From: Helicobacter sp. NHP19-012
Lineage (GTDB): Bacteria; Campylobacterota; Campylobacteria; Campylobacterales; Helicobacteraceae
Direction of reading: 5' to 3'
Length of the DNA: 19,511 nt
Assembly: GCF_019703325.1 (NCBI RefSeq)
Contig: NZ_AP024821.1
Span: forward strand, 1 to 19,511
Within the stretch, counting starts at the first letter, position 1. Each line of letters starts with the position of its first letter. Shown in pieces: positions 6,600 through 14,983 of this stretch. Below the pieces are notes generated by a model that ran no database searches, had not been told where the DNA came from, and saw nothing but the letters and a program-made list of their open reading frames with translations. Position numbers and translations under genes: made by a program.

Positions 6600-7664
6600 A
6601 TGTCTTGGCTTTTGTGTAGGGTGATTACAACTTTTTCTAGTACCAAAGTAATGTTGCGTGAATATGCTTTTTTAGTTTTTGTTGCTCTCTTGATGAGTTT
6701 GGGGATTTGCCATGCAAATGATGCAAAAGAATACCTCAAAACGGCTGAAACTTACTTCAACCAAAAAAGTTATGCAAAAGCATTAGAATACTTCCAAAAA
6801 GCCGCAGACATGGGGAGTGCTGAAGCTTACAACGATTTAGGGATTATGTACACTAATGGTCGTGGAGTTGCTCAGGATTTTTCAAAGGGATTGCAATACA
6901 TCCAAAAAGCTGCAGACATGGGGAGTGCTGAAGCTTACAATAATCTAGGAACTGTATACAAACAAGGCTATGGCGAGTATTTTAAAAAAGATGCCTCCAA
7001 AGCTTTACAATTTTTTCAAAAGGCGGCGGATAAGGGGAGTGCTGAGGGTGATTATAACCTAGGACTTATGTACCACGACCCAAAATGTGCATTTCAAGAT
7101 GACTCCAAAGCCTCACAATATTTCCAAAAGGCGGCAGACAAGGGGGATGCTAACGGTTATGTTGGCTTGGCAGTCATGTACGCAAAAGGTCAAGGCGTTG
7201 CTCAAAATTATTCCAAAGCACTACAGTTTTTTCAAAAGGCTGCAGACATGGGAAGTGCCAAGGGCTATTATGGCTTAGGTTTATTATATGCATACGGAAG
7301 TGGTGTTGATAGAAACGCTTCTAAAGCTATACAATATCTCCAAAAAGCTGGAGATTTGGGAGATGCTAAGGGATATTACCAATTAGGGATTATGCACTCC
7401 TACTTAAATGCTGTTTTGGGCATTCCTCGTAGCAATGCCAAAGCATTAAAATATCTCCAAAAAGCCATAGATACGGGACTTGATGGAGCTGATCTTGAAC
7501 GAACTTATCAAGCATTGTTCATCATATATGGTTCACAAGGGGATTCTGAGGGCAATCAAAAGGCACAGCAGTATCTCTTAAAATCAGAAGCTTTAAAATC
7601 AAAGAGTGGAATGCATATTTCAACTTGTGGGAGTGCAGTGCTTTTTGATACGAATAGCCTCTAA
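6600..7664 (+). CDS. Secreted Sel1-like repeat protein (Hcp-like)
   Basis: About 354 residues from ATG 6600, which has AAGAAAGG nine bases upstream; GTG 6594 is also possible. The classic signal peptide (MLREYAFLVFVALLMSLGICHA) begins at an inner ATG, 6651, which has no ribosome binding site, so the start is uncertain. Then follow about seven Sel1-like repeats (YAKALEYFQKAADMGSAEAYNDLGIMYTNGRGVAQD and so on) and a last, weaker repeat around residues 280-330. There are no cysteine pairs, unlike the minus-strand cluster. It is the only Sel1 gene here on the plus strand, is divergent from the cluster, and is flanked by direct repeats (6387-6410 and 7789-7812), which suggests it moved or was duplicated as a unit. 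Predicted exported scaffold protein; partner unknown. Confidence 0.88.
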   Translation: MSWLLCRVITTFSSTKVMLREYAFLVFVALLMSLGICHANDAKEYLKTAETYFNQKSYAKALEYFQKAADMGSAEAYNDLGIMYTNGRGVAQDFSKGLQYIQKAADMGSAEAYNNLGTVYKQGYGEYFKKDASKALQFFQKAADKGSAEGDYNLGLMYHDPKCAFQDDSKASQYFQKAADKGDANGYVGLAVMYAKGQGVAQNYSKALQFFQKAADMGSAKGYYGLGLLYAYGSGVDRNASKAIQYLQKAGDLGDAKGYYQLGIMHSYLNAVLGIPRSNAKALKYLQKAIDTGLDGADLERTYQALFIIYGSQGDSEGNQKAQQYLLKSEALKSKSGMHISTCGSAVLFDTNSL

Positions 7665-7693
7665 GTCTTCTGTTATGCCTATTTGTTGGAGCA

Positions 7694-7719
7694 TCTGTCT
7701 AAAACTGCACTTTTGCAAT
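7694..7719. repeat. 26-bp direct repeat, copy 1
   Basis: TCTGTCTAAAAC followed by GCACTTTTGCAAT-like sequence; matches 7953-7978 with about two to three mismatches. The copies bracket the inverted repeats at 7797-7922. Confidence 0.5.
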
Positions 7720-7788
7720 TCACCCAACATCTTAATCCCCCTTTTTGCCGAAAACGACACAGACAAACTCATTTGGCATAAAATCCCC

Positions 7789-7812
7789 ATCTCTCTCCCC
7801 CACAGCACAGAG
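7789..7812. repeat. 24-bp direct repeat, right copy
   Basis: Second copy of 6387-6410 (two mismatches). It overlaps the left arm of the inverted repeat at 7797-7845. Confidence 0.6.
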
Positions 7813-7845
7813 CTTTAGCGCGCACCCTTGCGGTGTGCTGTGGGG
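7797..7845. repeat. Perfect 12-bp inverted repeat (hairpin)
   Basis: CCCCACAGCACA (7797-7808) and TGTGCTGTGGGG (7834-7845) are perfect reverse complements, 25 bases apart. Downstream CAAAC...CGCAGCGT resembles the sequence after the inverted repeat at 1081-1137. Together the two repeats bracket all six Sel1 genes. Confidence 0.55.
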
Positions 7846-7865
7846 CAAACAAAGCAAAGCGCAGC

Positions 7866-7922
7866 GTCCCCCTTTTATAGGGGGGTTGCTTAATTCAAAT
7901 TAAGCAACCCCGCAAGGGGGAC
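7866..7922. repeat. Nested double inverted repeat (long hairpin)
   Basis: An outer stem GTCCCCCTT (7866-7874) / AAGGGGGAC (7914-7922) encloses an inner perfect 14-bp stem GGGGTTGCTTAATT (7882-7895) / AATTAAGCAACCCC (7898-7911) with a two-base loop. A further TTGCTTAATT occurs at about 7933. It could be a cruciform, a replication or transfer landmark, or a structured RNA; there is no U-run typical of a terminator. Confidence 0.6.
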
Positions 7923-7949
7923 ACTACCGTTTTGCTTAATTTGTAAAGG

Positions 7950-8400
7950 CGGTCTGTCTAAAACGGCATTTTTGCAATCACTGCAATATCTGTCTTTGGC
8001 ATACATGTCATTAAAAAGCAATCTCTCTCAAGCAATTTTAGCCCTTTTAATTTGCCTTTGTGCTCTGTCAAAAGCTACATTTTGTAACCCAAGCAAATAT
8101 CTCTCTTATCCCATCTTGCCATTAAAGCTCATCTCTCAAGCACACACTGCATTAAAAGGGCTCACTCTCAAGCCAGCAAACACCGCATACAAAGCTCTCT
8201 CTGCCCCCCGCTTACAGCAAAAAGGCTCTATCTGTCCCCGCTAAAAGGCATTGTTCTAAGTGGATTAAAGGATTTGTTTTTGGTATCTGTCTGCCCCGCA
8301 TTTAAAAGGGCAATATCTCTCACACCAGCCCCAAAAAGCCATGAAAAGCCATCTCTTGCCCCCTTGCCCCACAAGCTCCATTAAGCAAAATACCAAGCCA
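7950..8400. repeat. Degenerate array with a period near 31 bp
   Basis: A pyrimidine word (ATCTGTCT, ATCTCTCTC, CTCTCTCTG) followed by a C/G-rich stretch and then GCATTAAAA/CATTAAAG recurs about every 29-38 bp, starting near 7950, 7985, 8017, 8054, 8098, 8127, 8159, 8190, 8222, 8281, 8310 and 8348. Copies are too different for CRISPR and there are no conserved spacers. The 90-residue open frame inside (7972-8244) only reflects the repeat. No function is known to me. Confidence 0.45.
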
Positions 8401-9100
8401 AAATCATGCAACTTTTAAGCTACTATTAAGTAACCGAAGTTAAATCAATTTACATTTATCGTGTTTTACATGCAACTTGCGATAATTAAAAGCAACTTAA
8501 AAGTTTTCTATTTTGGTATGAGTTAGGCACATAAAGCTAAACCAAAATGCAAAGCCTTTAAGCAAATGCCAAGTAACTATTAAGCAACTTTTAAGTGACA
8601 TAAGCTAAACCAATGTTAATAAACAACAGCAAATCTAAAGCTCAAAACAATTAAAAGTAACTTAATTTTCTCTATTTTCGTAATAGCTTGTCCCCAGCTC
8701 TGATCAGAATACAAAGCCCATTTAAGCCATAAAGCCCAATCCAGCAAACAAGCCCCAACAAATCCCAAATAAGCCTGCCTTTCTCTCTTAATACAATTTT
8801 TTTTGTTTTTCTCCCGCTCCAGCCTTTCCTTTGCTAGAACTCCCACGCCCGAAGACCAAAAAACCTTAGCCCCAGCTGGGGAGCGTAGCAAACGAAAACC
8901 CAAAGGGGTTCAGCTGGGGATCAGCGTTTCTTTGGATTAGGATCAGCGGGGTTCTGGTAAAGGTTGGGGCGAGTAAACAAAAATGCATGCCACAATCTAA
9001 CTTGTTTTGCTCACTCTGTCTTTGAGTCAAAAACCCCCAGTCTAGAACCCCTAGATTTTTTGTTGATTTAAATATATATTAAGTAACCATATAGGCAACC
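8401..9100. other. Gene-free region with dispersed AAGYAACT motifs
   Basis: From 8401 onward short words AAGCAACTTTTAAG, AAGTAACTATTAAG and AATTAAAAGYAACTTAA recur (about 8411-8440, 8470-8515, 8568-8600, 8640-8665, 9078-9085), with TAAGCTAAACCA and TTTTCTATTTT also repeated. Further on, a palindrome CCCCAGCTGGGG (8870-8881) and two copies of GGATCAGCG (8918-8926, 8940-8948; 22-bp spacing) are seen. The region lies upstream of the relaxase gene and may be part of the transfer origin or a second regulatory region. The 95-residue minus-strand open frame (8616-8903) is not supported by a start signal or by protein-like sequence. Confidence 0.4.
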
Positions 9101-9139
9101 CTAAAACTTAAACAAAAGACAGACTAAAGAAACCTCCAC

Positions 9140-9165
9140 TTCACATAGTATAACCGCGCATCCTT
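9140..9165 (-). other. Possible oriT nick region
   Basis: On the minus strand GGTTATACTATGTGAAG (around 9165-9140) resembles the nick region of MobV plasmids such as pMV158, where cleavage lies before TTATACTTTA. It sits about 120 bases upstream of the MobV-like relaxase gene, the usual place. The match is short and no clear hairpin accompanies it, so this is tentative. Confidence 0.3.
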
Positions 9166-9284
9166 TCCTCACTTATTCTTCCTTTTAAAACCATTCAGTC
9201 CACGACAAAAAAAACAGCAAGAAAGCCCATTTACCAAAAGACCCCAAAGCTAGTTGCTTCAAATATCAGGCAACCACAACTATA

Positions 9285-10448
9285 ATGCATTCAATGGGAA
9301 ACATTGCCTCTATCAACTTCAAGCCCACTAATGCAATCCAGCTAGAGCACAACGATCGCACACGCCCCCCCACTTACTTGCTGGTCAATAAAGGGCTAGA
9401 CATAGAGTGCCCCATAAAAGCTAAGGAAGCTCTAGCTAAGAGAGAACAGCTCATTGCCCAAGCCAAAGAGCATTACAAGCAAAAGTTTAACCAGCCTTTT
9501 AAAGCCACAAATTACCTTTGGAGTGCTGTCGTTAATCTCAAAGACACGAGCACCATGGCAGACCTAGATAAGATCTCCAAGCACTTTAAAGACCACTATG
9601 GGTTTCAATGCTACCAAATTGCCATACACCGAGATGAGGGGTACATTGATGAGGGCACTGGGCAAACGCACATTAACCATCACGCCCACATGGAGTTTGT
9701 CATGTTGCACCCCGACACGGGCAAGAGCCTTATGCGCAAGATCAGCAAAGATGGCGTGCCTTTTAAGAGCGAGCGGGCGGCTTTTGAGCGCATACAGACA
9801 GAAGTGGCACAGATTTTGGATATGGAGCGGGGGCAGTATAAGAACAACAAATACGACAGCAACCACAAGCTGATTATAAAGGGCACTTACAGAAAGCGCA
9901 TTGAGCCTAGAGTCTATGCCAAGACAATGCAAGAGAAAGCCAGCCCCCTAAGAGTTGAAATAGCCCAGCTTAAAGAAGCCCAAGAGCAAGAACACCAAGC
10001 TTTAAACACCATCTGCCAGCAAATTGCCCCCAATCCCAAGCCCCAGCTTTTGAGTTTCAACGAGTGTAAGCAGATCATAGAAGCCCATGTCAAAGAGTGG
10101 ATCGCCATCAACAAAGAGCTGGGCGACAACAAGCTTTACACTCCCCAAGACTACCGAGATTTAAGGGCTCTCAAACAAAAGGGCATTAGCATCGCCGATC
10201 TAAAAGCTAACATAGCCAACCTAGAGCAACAGATCAAAGACCGCCAACAGAAAAGCCAAGAGCTAGAGCAAGAAAACCAAGACCTTAAACAGCAAGTCCA
10301 AGACCGCCAAGCTCTGCTAGACCGCCAAGCCCCAAGCTCCAAAGACCGCCAGCGTTTAAAGTATTACAGCCGAGAGAAACTCATTGACTCTTGCATTGCC
10401 TATGACAACCAACGCATCTTACAACAAGCAGAGTGGCAGAAAAGATAA
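9285..10448 (+). CDS. mob: MobV-type relaxase (plasmid mobilisation / Pre protein)
   Basis: A 387-residue protein. MobV/Pre enzymes nick one strand at oriT and carry it into the recipient. Family features seen: near the N-terminus the HNxR motif (H22-N23-D24-R25, after SINFKPTNAIQLE), and the metal-binding region HRDE (115-118) followed by HINHHAHMEF (H129, H132, H133, H135), corresponding to the HxDExxPHxH motif of the family, here with a longer spacer. From about residue 215 to the end it is a glutamine- and glutamate-rich coiled coil (QIKDRQQKSQELEQENQDLK...), as in the dimerising C-terminus of MobV proteins. ATG 9285 or the inner ATG 9294 could start it; neither has a strong ribosome binding site. 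It is followed in the same frame, 12 bases on, by the coiled-coil gene at 10461. Confidence 0.85.
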   Translation: MHSMGNIASINFKPTNAIQLEHNDRTRPPTYLLVNKGLDIECPIKAKEALAKREQLIAQAKEHYKQKFNQPFKATNYLWSAVVNLKDTSTMADLDKISKHFKDHYGFQCYQIAIHRDEGYIDEGTGQTHINHHAHMEFVMLHPDTGKSLMRKISKDGVPFKSERAAFERIQTEVAQILDMERGQYKNNKYDSNHKLIIKGTYRKRIEPRVYAKTMQEKASPLRVEIAQLKEAQEQEHQALNTICQQIAPNPKPQLLSFNECKQIIEAHVKEWIAINKELGDNKLYTPQDYRDLRALKQKGISIADLKANIANLEQQIKDRQQKSQELEQENQDLKQQVQDRQALLDRQAPSSKDRQRLKYYSREKLIDSCIAYDNQRILQQAEWQKR

Positions 10449-10460
10449 GAAATCATCGAC

Positions 10461-11018
10461 ATGCTCACAGCTTGTATCGAGCGCAATAGAAAAGTCATGC
10501 AAGAAATCTTAGACCATATTGCTTGTCAAAAAGAAAACGGCTCTATTGAACTTCCAAGCTCAAACTCAAATTTAACTTCCTTTCAAAAAGGAAACGATTT
10601 TACTGACCCTCAAGGCTCAAGTTCTATTTTGGGGGCAATCCTAAGTTTCATAATAAAAAAAATAAGCGAGCTGTTAGGGTTAAGTGATGGTCTACTTCGT
10701 CTCATTCAATCTCAATCCCCCATAAACAATCCAGCCCACGCAGCAGAACAGGAAAATAGAGCCATGGAACATGACCCCTTGGAGCAGATCAAAATTTTAG
10801 TCAAAGAGAACGCAGAGCTTAGAAAAGAAAAAAATAAAGTGATAAAAGAGAACCGCCAGTTGAAAAAACAACTAGCTCAAAATGCAGAAATCCAAAGAAA
10901 TGAGCCACAAAAAGTCCAAATCAGTCCAAAAACCCTAGAAAATTGCACTTTCAAAAATTTTTTAAAACACCCAAAAAACCACAACTGCTTAACTTGGCGA
11001 TTCTTTTCAGCGCTCTAA
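10461..11018 (+). CDS. Coiled-coil protein downstream of mob, possibly its split C-terminus
   Basis: A 185-residue protein I do not recognise. Residues 1-25 look helical (CIERNRKVMQEILDHIA), residues about 55-80 hold a hydrophobic helix (SSILGAILSFIIKKISELLGL), and 105-145 form a strong coiled coil (DPLEQIKILVKENAELRKEK...). The last 30 residues are basic. It starts 12 bases after the mob stop and lies in exactly the same frame; the four codons between read EIID, which fits a continuous helix. So either this is a separate accessory mobilisation protein or a TAA has split a relaxase of about 576 residues. No clear ribosome binding site precedes ATG 10461, which favours the second view slightly. 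Confidence 0.55.
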   Translation: MLTACIERNRKVMQEILDHIACQKENGSIELPSSNSNLTSFQKGNDFTDPQGSSSILGAILSFIIKKISELLGLSDGLLRLIQSQSPINNPAHAAEQENRAMEHDPLEQIKILVKENAELRKEKNKVIKENRQLKKQLAQNAEIQRNEPQKVQISPKTLENCTFKNFLKHPKNHNCLTWRFFSAL

Positions 11019-11113
11019 GCAACTCACCCAAGCAAGTGTATCTAACACATTAGCCTATATTTGCTAGACTACTAGGATTTAGCGCAAAACCAAATTTTAG
11101 GAATATAAGAGCG

Positions 11114-12361
11114 GTGCAAAATCTCAAAGAAAATATCTTAGATGCCTATACTATTGTGGAATATTTAGGTGAGGGGGATATTGACAAAAGAGACAAAAAG
11201 CTAAAACCCCTTGGCACACTTGACTTTGAGTTGCCCGATCAAAAAGACTACAAGCAATATTTTTTAAATGAGTTGCAAGCATTCAAAGATAGACAAAAAA
11301 TACAAGACGATAGGAAAGTAGGACTTGTGTGTTACTTTGGGATTTTTGCCTTTGAGGAAATCGTGCAAATTTTTAGAGAAAAATACAACATCCAGGCTGA
11401 GGATGACAATGACGACATCGTTAAAGGTGATAAGTTCAGTTTGGCTCTTGTGTTCGACAAAGACTTAAGTTTTGTAGAAGACAAGACTTTTTACACAATG
11501 AGTGCTTATGTGCGTGAAAATGGGGATCTTACAGAAGACATGCAAGCCCATGAAAAAGAGCTTAAGCATGCATTGCAGATACAATTTGAGGAACAAGGGT
11601 TTGATGCAACCTTTCTAGATCTCTATGAAAAATATAAAGTAGATAAGGACAATTTTAGATTTGCTTTGCTCAAAAATATAGACACAGAACTCACTAATTT
11701 ACATTCTTTTTTTATCAAAGATCTACAGATAGCCAAGACTCTAAACAATAAAAATCTCACCACTTACTTTAGCAAATCCAATAAAGCCAAAAAGAATTGT
11801 GACAGCAAAAGCAGCTCACCTAACTTTAACCCCAGTTTGTTTCACGAGATTTTAGCCCCTAAAAACTACCCTTTGGGGCGTTTTGTGGCGGACAGCAAAT
11901 ACGCCCTCTCTTTCATGCAACAAGTGGCTTTAAACATTGCCCTAGATGAAAACAATGAACCTTTAAGAAGTGTCAATGGACCGCCAGGCACGGGCAAAAC
12001 CACGCTTTTAAAAGACATTTTTGCTGAGCTTGTGGTGCGTCAAGCCTATGAGATTGTGCAATTAAAAGATAAGACCATTAAAAGCCATGTTAATTGCAAG
12101 TTGTCTAAAACGGAGATGGCTGAGTTGGGTCTTTTACCCAAGAATATAGCGGATAAAAACATTTTAGTGGCTAGCTCTAACAATGGAGCGGTGCAAAACA
12201 TTGTCAAAGAGTTGCCCAAAAGCAAAGAAATCTCAAACGAGTTTAAAGAGTTGGCAGAAAAAATAGACTACTTTTCAAAAGTGGCTAACAATGAAGGGGA
12301 ACAAAACTGGGGTTTGTTTGCGCTTGAAGGCGGGGCATCCGCCAATATTAAAAACTATTAG
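11114..12361 (+). CDS. SF1 Upf1-like helicase, N-terminal part (frameshifted gene)
   Basis: 415 residues from a GTG with AGGA about 12 bases upstream. An uncharacterised N-terminal domain (1-250) is followed by the P-loop GPPGTGKTTLL (from residue 289), preceded by QVALNIALDENNEPLRSVN, the Q-motif-like lead-in of DNA2/NAM7 (Upf1-type) helicases; ILVASSNNGAVQNIV (about 352) is motif Ia. The frame then stops at 12359-12361. Loss of one A in the A5 run 12350-12354 explains this: with A6 the reading passes straight into LLEKIEAMVETLQDL and the downstream frame. The intact protein would have about 1069 residues. Alone, this part has the Walker A box but no Walker B and would not be a working ATPase. 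Such helicases act on DNA or RNA; some are phage-defence proteins, but no defence partner is adjacent. Confidence 0.8.
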   Translation: MQNLKENILDAYTIVEYLGEGDIDKRDKKLKPLGTLDFELPDQKDYKQYFLNELQAFKDRQKIQDDRKVGLVCYFGIFAFEEIVQIFREKYNIQAEDDNDDIVKGDKFSLALVFDKDLSFVEDKTFYTMSAYVRENGDLTEDMQAHEKELKHALQIQFEEQGFDATFLDLYEKYKVDKDNFRFALLKNIDTELTNLHSFFIKDLQIAKTLNNKNLTTYFSKSNKAKKNCDSKSSSPNFNPSLFHEILAPKNYPLGRFVADSKYALSFMQQVALNIALDENNEPLRSVNGPPGTGKTTLLKDIFAELVVRQAYEIVQLKDKTIKSHVNCKLSKTEMAELGLLPKNIADKNILVASSNNGAVQNIVKELPKSKEISNEFKELAEKIDYFSKVANNEGEQNWGLFALEGGASANIKNY

Positions 12362-12375
12362 AAAAAATAGAAGCA

Positions 12376-14322
12376 ATGGTAGAAACTTTACAAGACTTGC
12401 AAAATGAAAAGGATTTAAAACATGCATGCCAAACATTGCTCAAAGCTTATATCAAAGCGCATTTCCCCGTTGATATAGATTTTTTAGATATTCTAGATTT
12501 TCAAGATGGTGATAACGACACTGAAGATTGCTTTGACATTTACAAAGCTTTTTTAGCTCTCTACCACCATGTAAATCAAAAGCGTCAAAGAATGCAAGCG
12601 TATAGTCAAAGCTTGACTGAGTTAAGCTATTTACGACAAGAATACATTGCCAAAACTAAAGACTTTGAAAGTGCTAAAACTAGAAGAAAGAATGAATTGG
12701 ATGCAAAGCTCTATGAGCTAGAACATAGTAAAACCAATATAGAAACAAAGAAACAAGCCTTAACACAAGAAATGGGGCAAATCCAAATGCATTTGTCTAG
12801 CATAGACACGCATTTGCAAACTTTAAGAGAAGAACAACGAGTCTTAGAGTCTAACAAGCCCAGCTTCTTTGCTCGGGTCTTTAAAACCCCTAGTTTTAGA
12901 TTGCAAACAGAACAAGAACAACAAATTCTAGAAAACCTCAAGGATTTTGTCCAACAAAAGAAAGAAAAACAAGCCCACTACAACCGCCTTTTGACAGAAT
13001 TACAACGGTTACAAGCTTTAAACATAGACCAAGAGCAACAAAACTTACAAGAAAATTTTAAGCAGTTTGTCACACAAGGCACTAAGAATTTAGAGAACTT
13101 AGGACAAAGAATAACCCATTTGTCAAACACCCAAGACAATACCATTAATCCCCTAGATTTTTCGCTCTCTTATGAGGATTTGCAAAAGTCTAACCCTTGG
13201 TTCAATGCCGACTTTAGAAAATTACAAAGCCAACTCTTTTTATTAGCTTTAGGGGTAAAAAAGCAATTTTTACTGGACAATTTAGACAATCTTAAAAATG
13301 CCAAAGACATATGGGGCAATGCCTATAAACTTAAAGACAAGGAAAATGGCAAAGAATTATTGAAAGGGGCTTTTCATTGGATTAATCTAGCTATCCCTGT
13401 CATCAGCACCACTTTTGCCAGTTTTCAGCGCATGTTCAATGCTTTGGGTAAAGAAACAGATTTTGTCGGCAATCTGTTCATTGATGAGGCAGGACAAGCC
13501 GTGCCCCAAAGTTGTGTGGGCGCACTCTTTAGAAGTCAAAAGGTCATGGCTGTGGGTGATCCTTCGCAAATCAAGCCTGTGCTTAGTTTGCACCCAAGCA
13601 TGCTTAATATCATTGCTAGAAAATACAATGTAACAGAACACTTTTTAAGCTATGAAACCTCTGTGCAAAGCATCATGGACTATATCAGCCCCTATGGTTA
13701 CCAAAAACAAGACAAGAGTTATATTGGTATCCCCTTATGGGTGCACAGGCGTTGCAACAGCCCCATGTTTGATATATCTAATGCTATTTCTTATGATGGC
13801 TTAATGGTGCAAGGCAAGGATAAAGATAAATCTTTGGGCAAAGCACAATTTTACGATGTCAAGGGGCGTGCTGACAATAAATTTGTGCTAGAGCAAGCAA
13901 ATTTTTTAAAAGAGCTGATTGAAGCAAAATTGCAAGAAAACCCAGAACTGAAAGCAACCCCAGAGGGCATTAAAGACAAAGAAAACAAAGACGCGATTTA
14001 TGTGATTTCACCTTTTAGAAATGTTGCCTTTAAGCTCGCAGAGTCTTTAAAGGATTTAGGTTTTAAACATAAAAGAGATGTCGGCACGGTGCACACCTTT
14101 CAAGGCAAAGAAGCCAAGATTGTGTATTTTGTCTTGGGGGCTGATGAAAACTCTAAGGGAGCGGCGGCTTGGGCGGTGGGTGAGCCTAATATTGTCAATG
14201 TCGCTGCCACAAGAGCCAAAGAAGAGTTTTATGTCATTGGGGATAGGGATTTGTATAAAAACCTAGGAGTGATGAAAAAAACCATTGAGGTGATTGAGAA
14301 AAATAGTCATCGCTCATCTTAG
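12376..14322 (+). CDS. SF1 Upf1-like helicase, C-terminal part (frameshifted gene)
   Basis: The rest of the helicase; true coding resumes about 20 bases before ATG 12376, which is only the first in-frame start and has no good ribosome binding site. Residues about 65-260 form a long coiled coil (RRKNELDAKLYELEHSK..., EQQNLQENFKQF). Then come motif II FIDEAGQA (D370, E371), motif III VGDPSQIKPVL, a motif IV-like region WVHRRCNSPMF, motif V GTVHTFQGKEA and motif VI NVAATRAKEEFYVIGD. These are the motifs of Upf1-like superfamily 1 helicases (AAA_11/AAA_12). A coiled-coil insertion of about 200 residues between motifs Ia and II is typical of large bacterial members. Stop at 14322; the next gene is on the opposite strand 400 bases on. 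Confidence 0.85.
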   Translation: MVETLQDLQNEKDLKHACQTLLKAYIKAHFPVDIDFLDILDFQDGDNDTEDCFDIYKAFLALYHHVNQKRQRMQAYSQSLTELSYLRQEYIAKTKDFESAKTRRKNELDAKLYELEHSKTNIETKKQALTQEMGQIQMHLSSIDTHLQTLREEQRVLESNKPSFFARVFKTPSFRLQTEQEQQILENLKDFVQQKKEKQAHYNRLLTELQRLQALNIDQEQQNLQENFKQFVTQGTKNLENLGQRITHLSNTQDNTINPLDFSLSYEDLQKSNPWFNADFRKLQSQLFLLALGVKKQFLLDNLDNLKNAKDIWGNAYKLKDKENGKELLKGAFHWINLAIPVISTTFASFQRMFNALGKETDFVGNLFIDEAGQAVPQSCVGALFRSQKVMAVGDPSQIKPVLSLHPSMLNIIARKYNVTEHFLSYETSVQSIMDYISPYGYQKQDKSYIGIPLWVHRRCNSPMFDISNAISYDGLMVQGKDKDKSLGKAQFYDVKGRADNKFVLEQANFLKELIEAKLQENPELKATPEGIKDKENKDAIYVISPFRNVAFKLAESLKDLGFKHKRDVGTVHTFQGKEAKIVYFVLGADENSKGAAAWAVGEPNIVNVAATRAKEEFYVIGDRDLYKNLGVMKKTIEVIEKNSHRSS

Positions 14323-14462
14323 TGTAAAAAGTTTGAGGGGGGTCGATCATGCCCCAAGATGAACTCCTTAATTCCGAGCAGTTTTATAGCGTTGCGTTCT
14401 ATGGCTATATCCACTTGTCTAGTCCGCTTCTTTCTCTGTTGTACCTTTCTTTATACCTTTCC

Positions 14463-14672
14463 TTTTAACCCAAGAAGGCGTTTTATGGGCTTCTAAATAT
14501 CAATTTTCATTTTAGAATTCCTCAAACCATTTTTTAGCCATTCTTTGATATTGTAGGGGCGTTTTTGATGTTTTATGGCGTGATAAACCCACAAAACAAG
14601 CTAATTATCACTTCAAAACCCTCTCTTGGGGGTTTGGGGGCTTTTGGGTATTGCACCCACTCAACACCCTAC
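14463..14672. repeat. Long intergenic direct repeat, copy A
   Basis: Resembles 16834-17083 over most of its length: TTTAACCCAAGAA.GCGT at the left, CATTTTAGAA.TCC.CAA.CCATTTT in the middle, then ACAAAACAA.CT and the stretch CACTTCAAAACCCTCTCTTG plus GGGGTTTGGGG at the right, which is identical in both. Copy A lacks some internal bases. Apart from this, 14323-14719 holds no gene I can support; a 39-codon frame from ATG 14349 has no ribosome binding site. Confidence 0.7.
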
Positions 14673-14719
14673 AGCAATTTTTCGTGTTAAAGGGAAGTTA
14701 AAGCCCCTATGTGGGGAAT

Positions 14720-14983
14720 TTAGGCAGTGTTTTGTTTCTGTACCTTTTGCATCTCATCCAAAGACTGCAACCCAAAACCTAATTTCTTTAAAACTCTTGC
14801 AAACTCAAGAGCATCTCCCTCAAAAGGGGGTAAGTCAATGCCTTTAGACTCAGCAATAACCGCTAGAGTATCTTTAAGTTCTGCTATGTCGCCATTCTCT
14901 AAAACAGCTCTAAGATAACTTAAGCGCACTTGATCGGAGTCTAAGAACTCAGCTGCATTAAAGGGTTTAAAGGTTACGGACAT
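14720..14983 (-). CDS. HI1420-like antitoxin, probably lacking its DNA-binding helix-turn-helix
   Basis: An 87-residue protein. The first 45 residues (FKPFNAAEFLDSDQVRLSYL, AVLENGDIAELKDTLAVIAESKG) match the start of addiction-module antitoxins of the HigA/HI1420 group, and the end (FARVLKKLGFGLQSL) matches their last helix. In that family a helix-turn-helix of about 20 residues (typically SQLAK-TGLSR-SLYKAL) lies between; here only IDLPPFEGDALE remains, so the HTH appears deleted in frame. Antitoxins of this type bind the toxin and repress the shared promoter; this one should be unable to bind DNA in the usual way. ATG 14983 overlaps the end of the toxin remnant, as in intact operons, with AAGGAT just upstream. 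It ends 60 bases from direct repeat copy A. Confidence 0.65.
   Translation of the reverse strand: MSVTFKPFNAAEFLDSDQVRLSYLRAVLENGDIAELKDTLAVIAESKGIDLPPFEGDALEFARVLKKLGFGLQSLDEMQKVQKQNTA

Noticed and set aside
7972..8244. 90-residue plus-strand open frame
   Set aside because: It reads through the degenerate 31-bp array, has no ribosome binding site and its composition only mirrors the repeat.
7950..8400. CRISPR array
   Set aside because: Units are degenerate throughout, no conserved repeat alternates with unique spacers, and there are no cas genes.
8616..8903. 95-residue minus-strand open frame
   Set aside because: It overlaps palindromes and repeated motifs, has no start signal and no protein-like pattern.
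14349..14468. 39-codon frame starting MPQDELLNSEQFYS
   Set aside because: Hydrophobic end is suggestive but there is no ribosome binding site and no supporting context.
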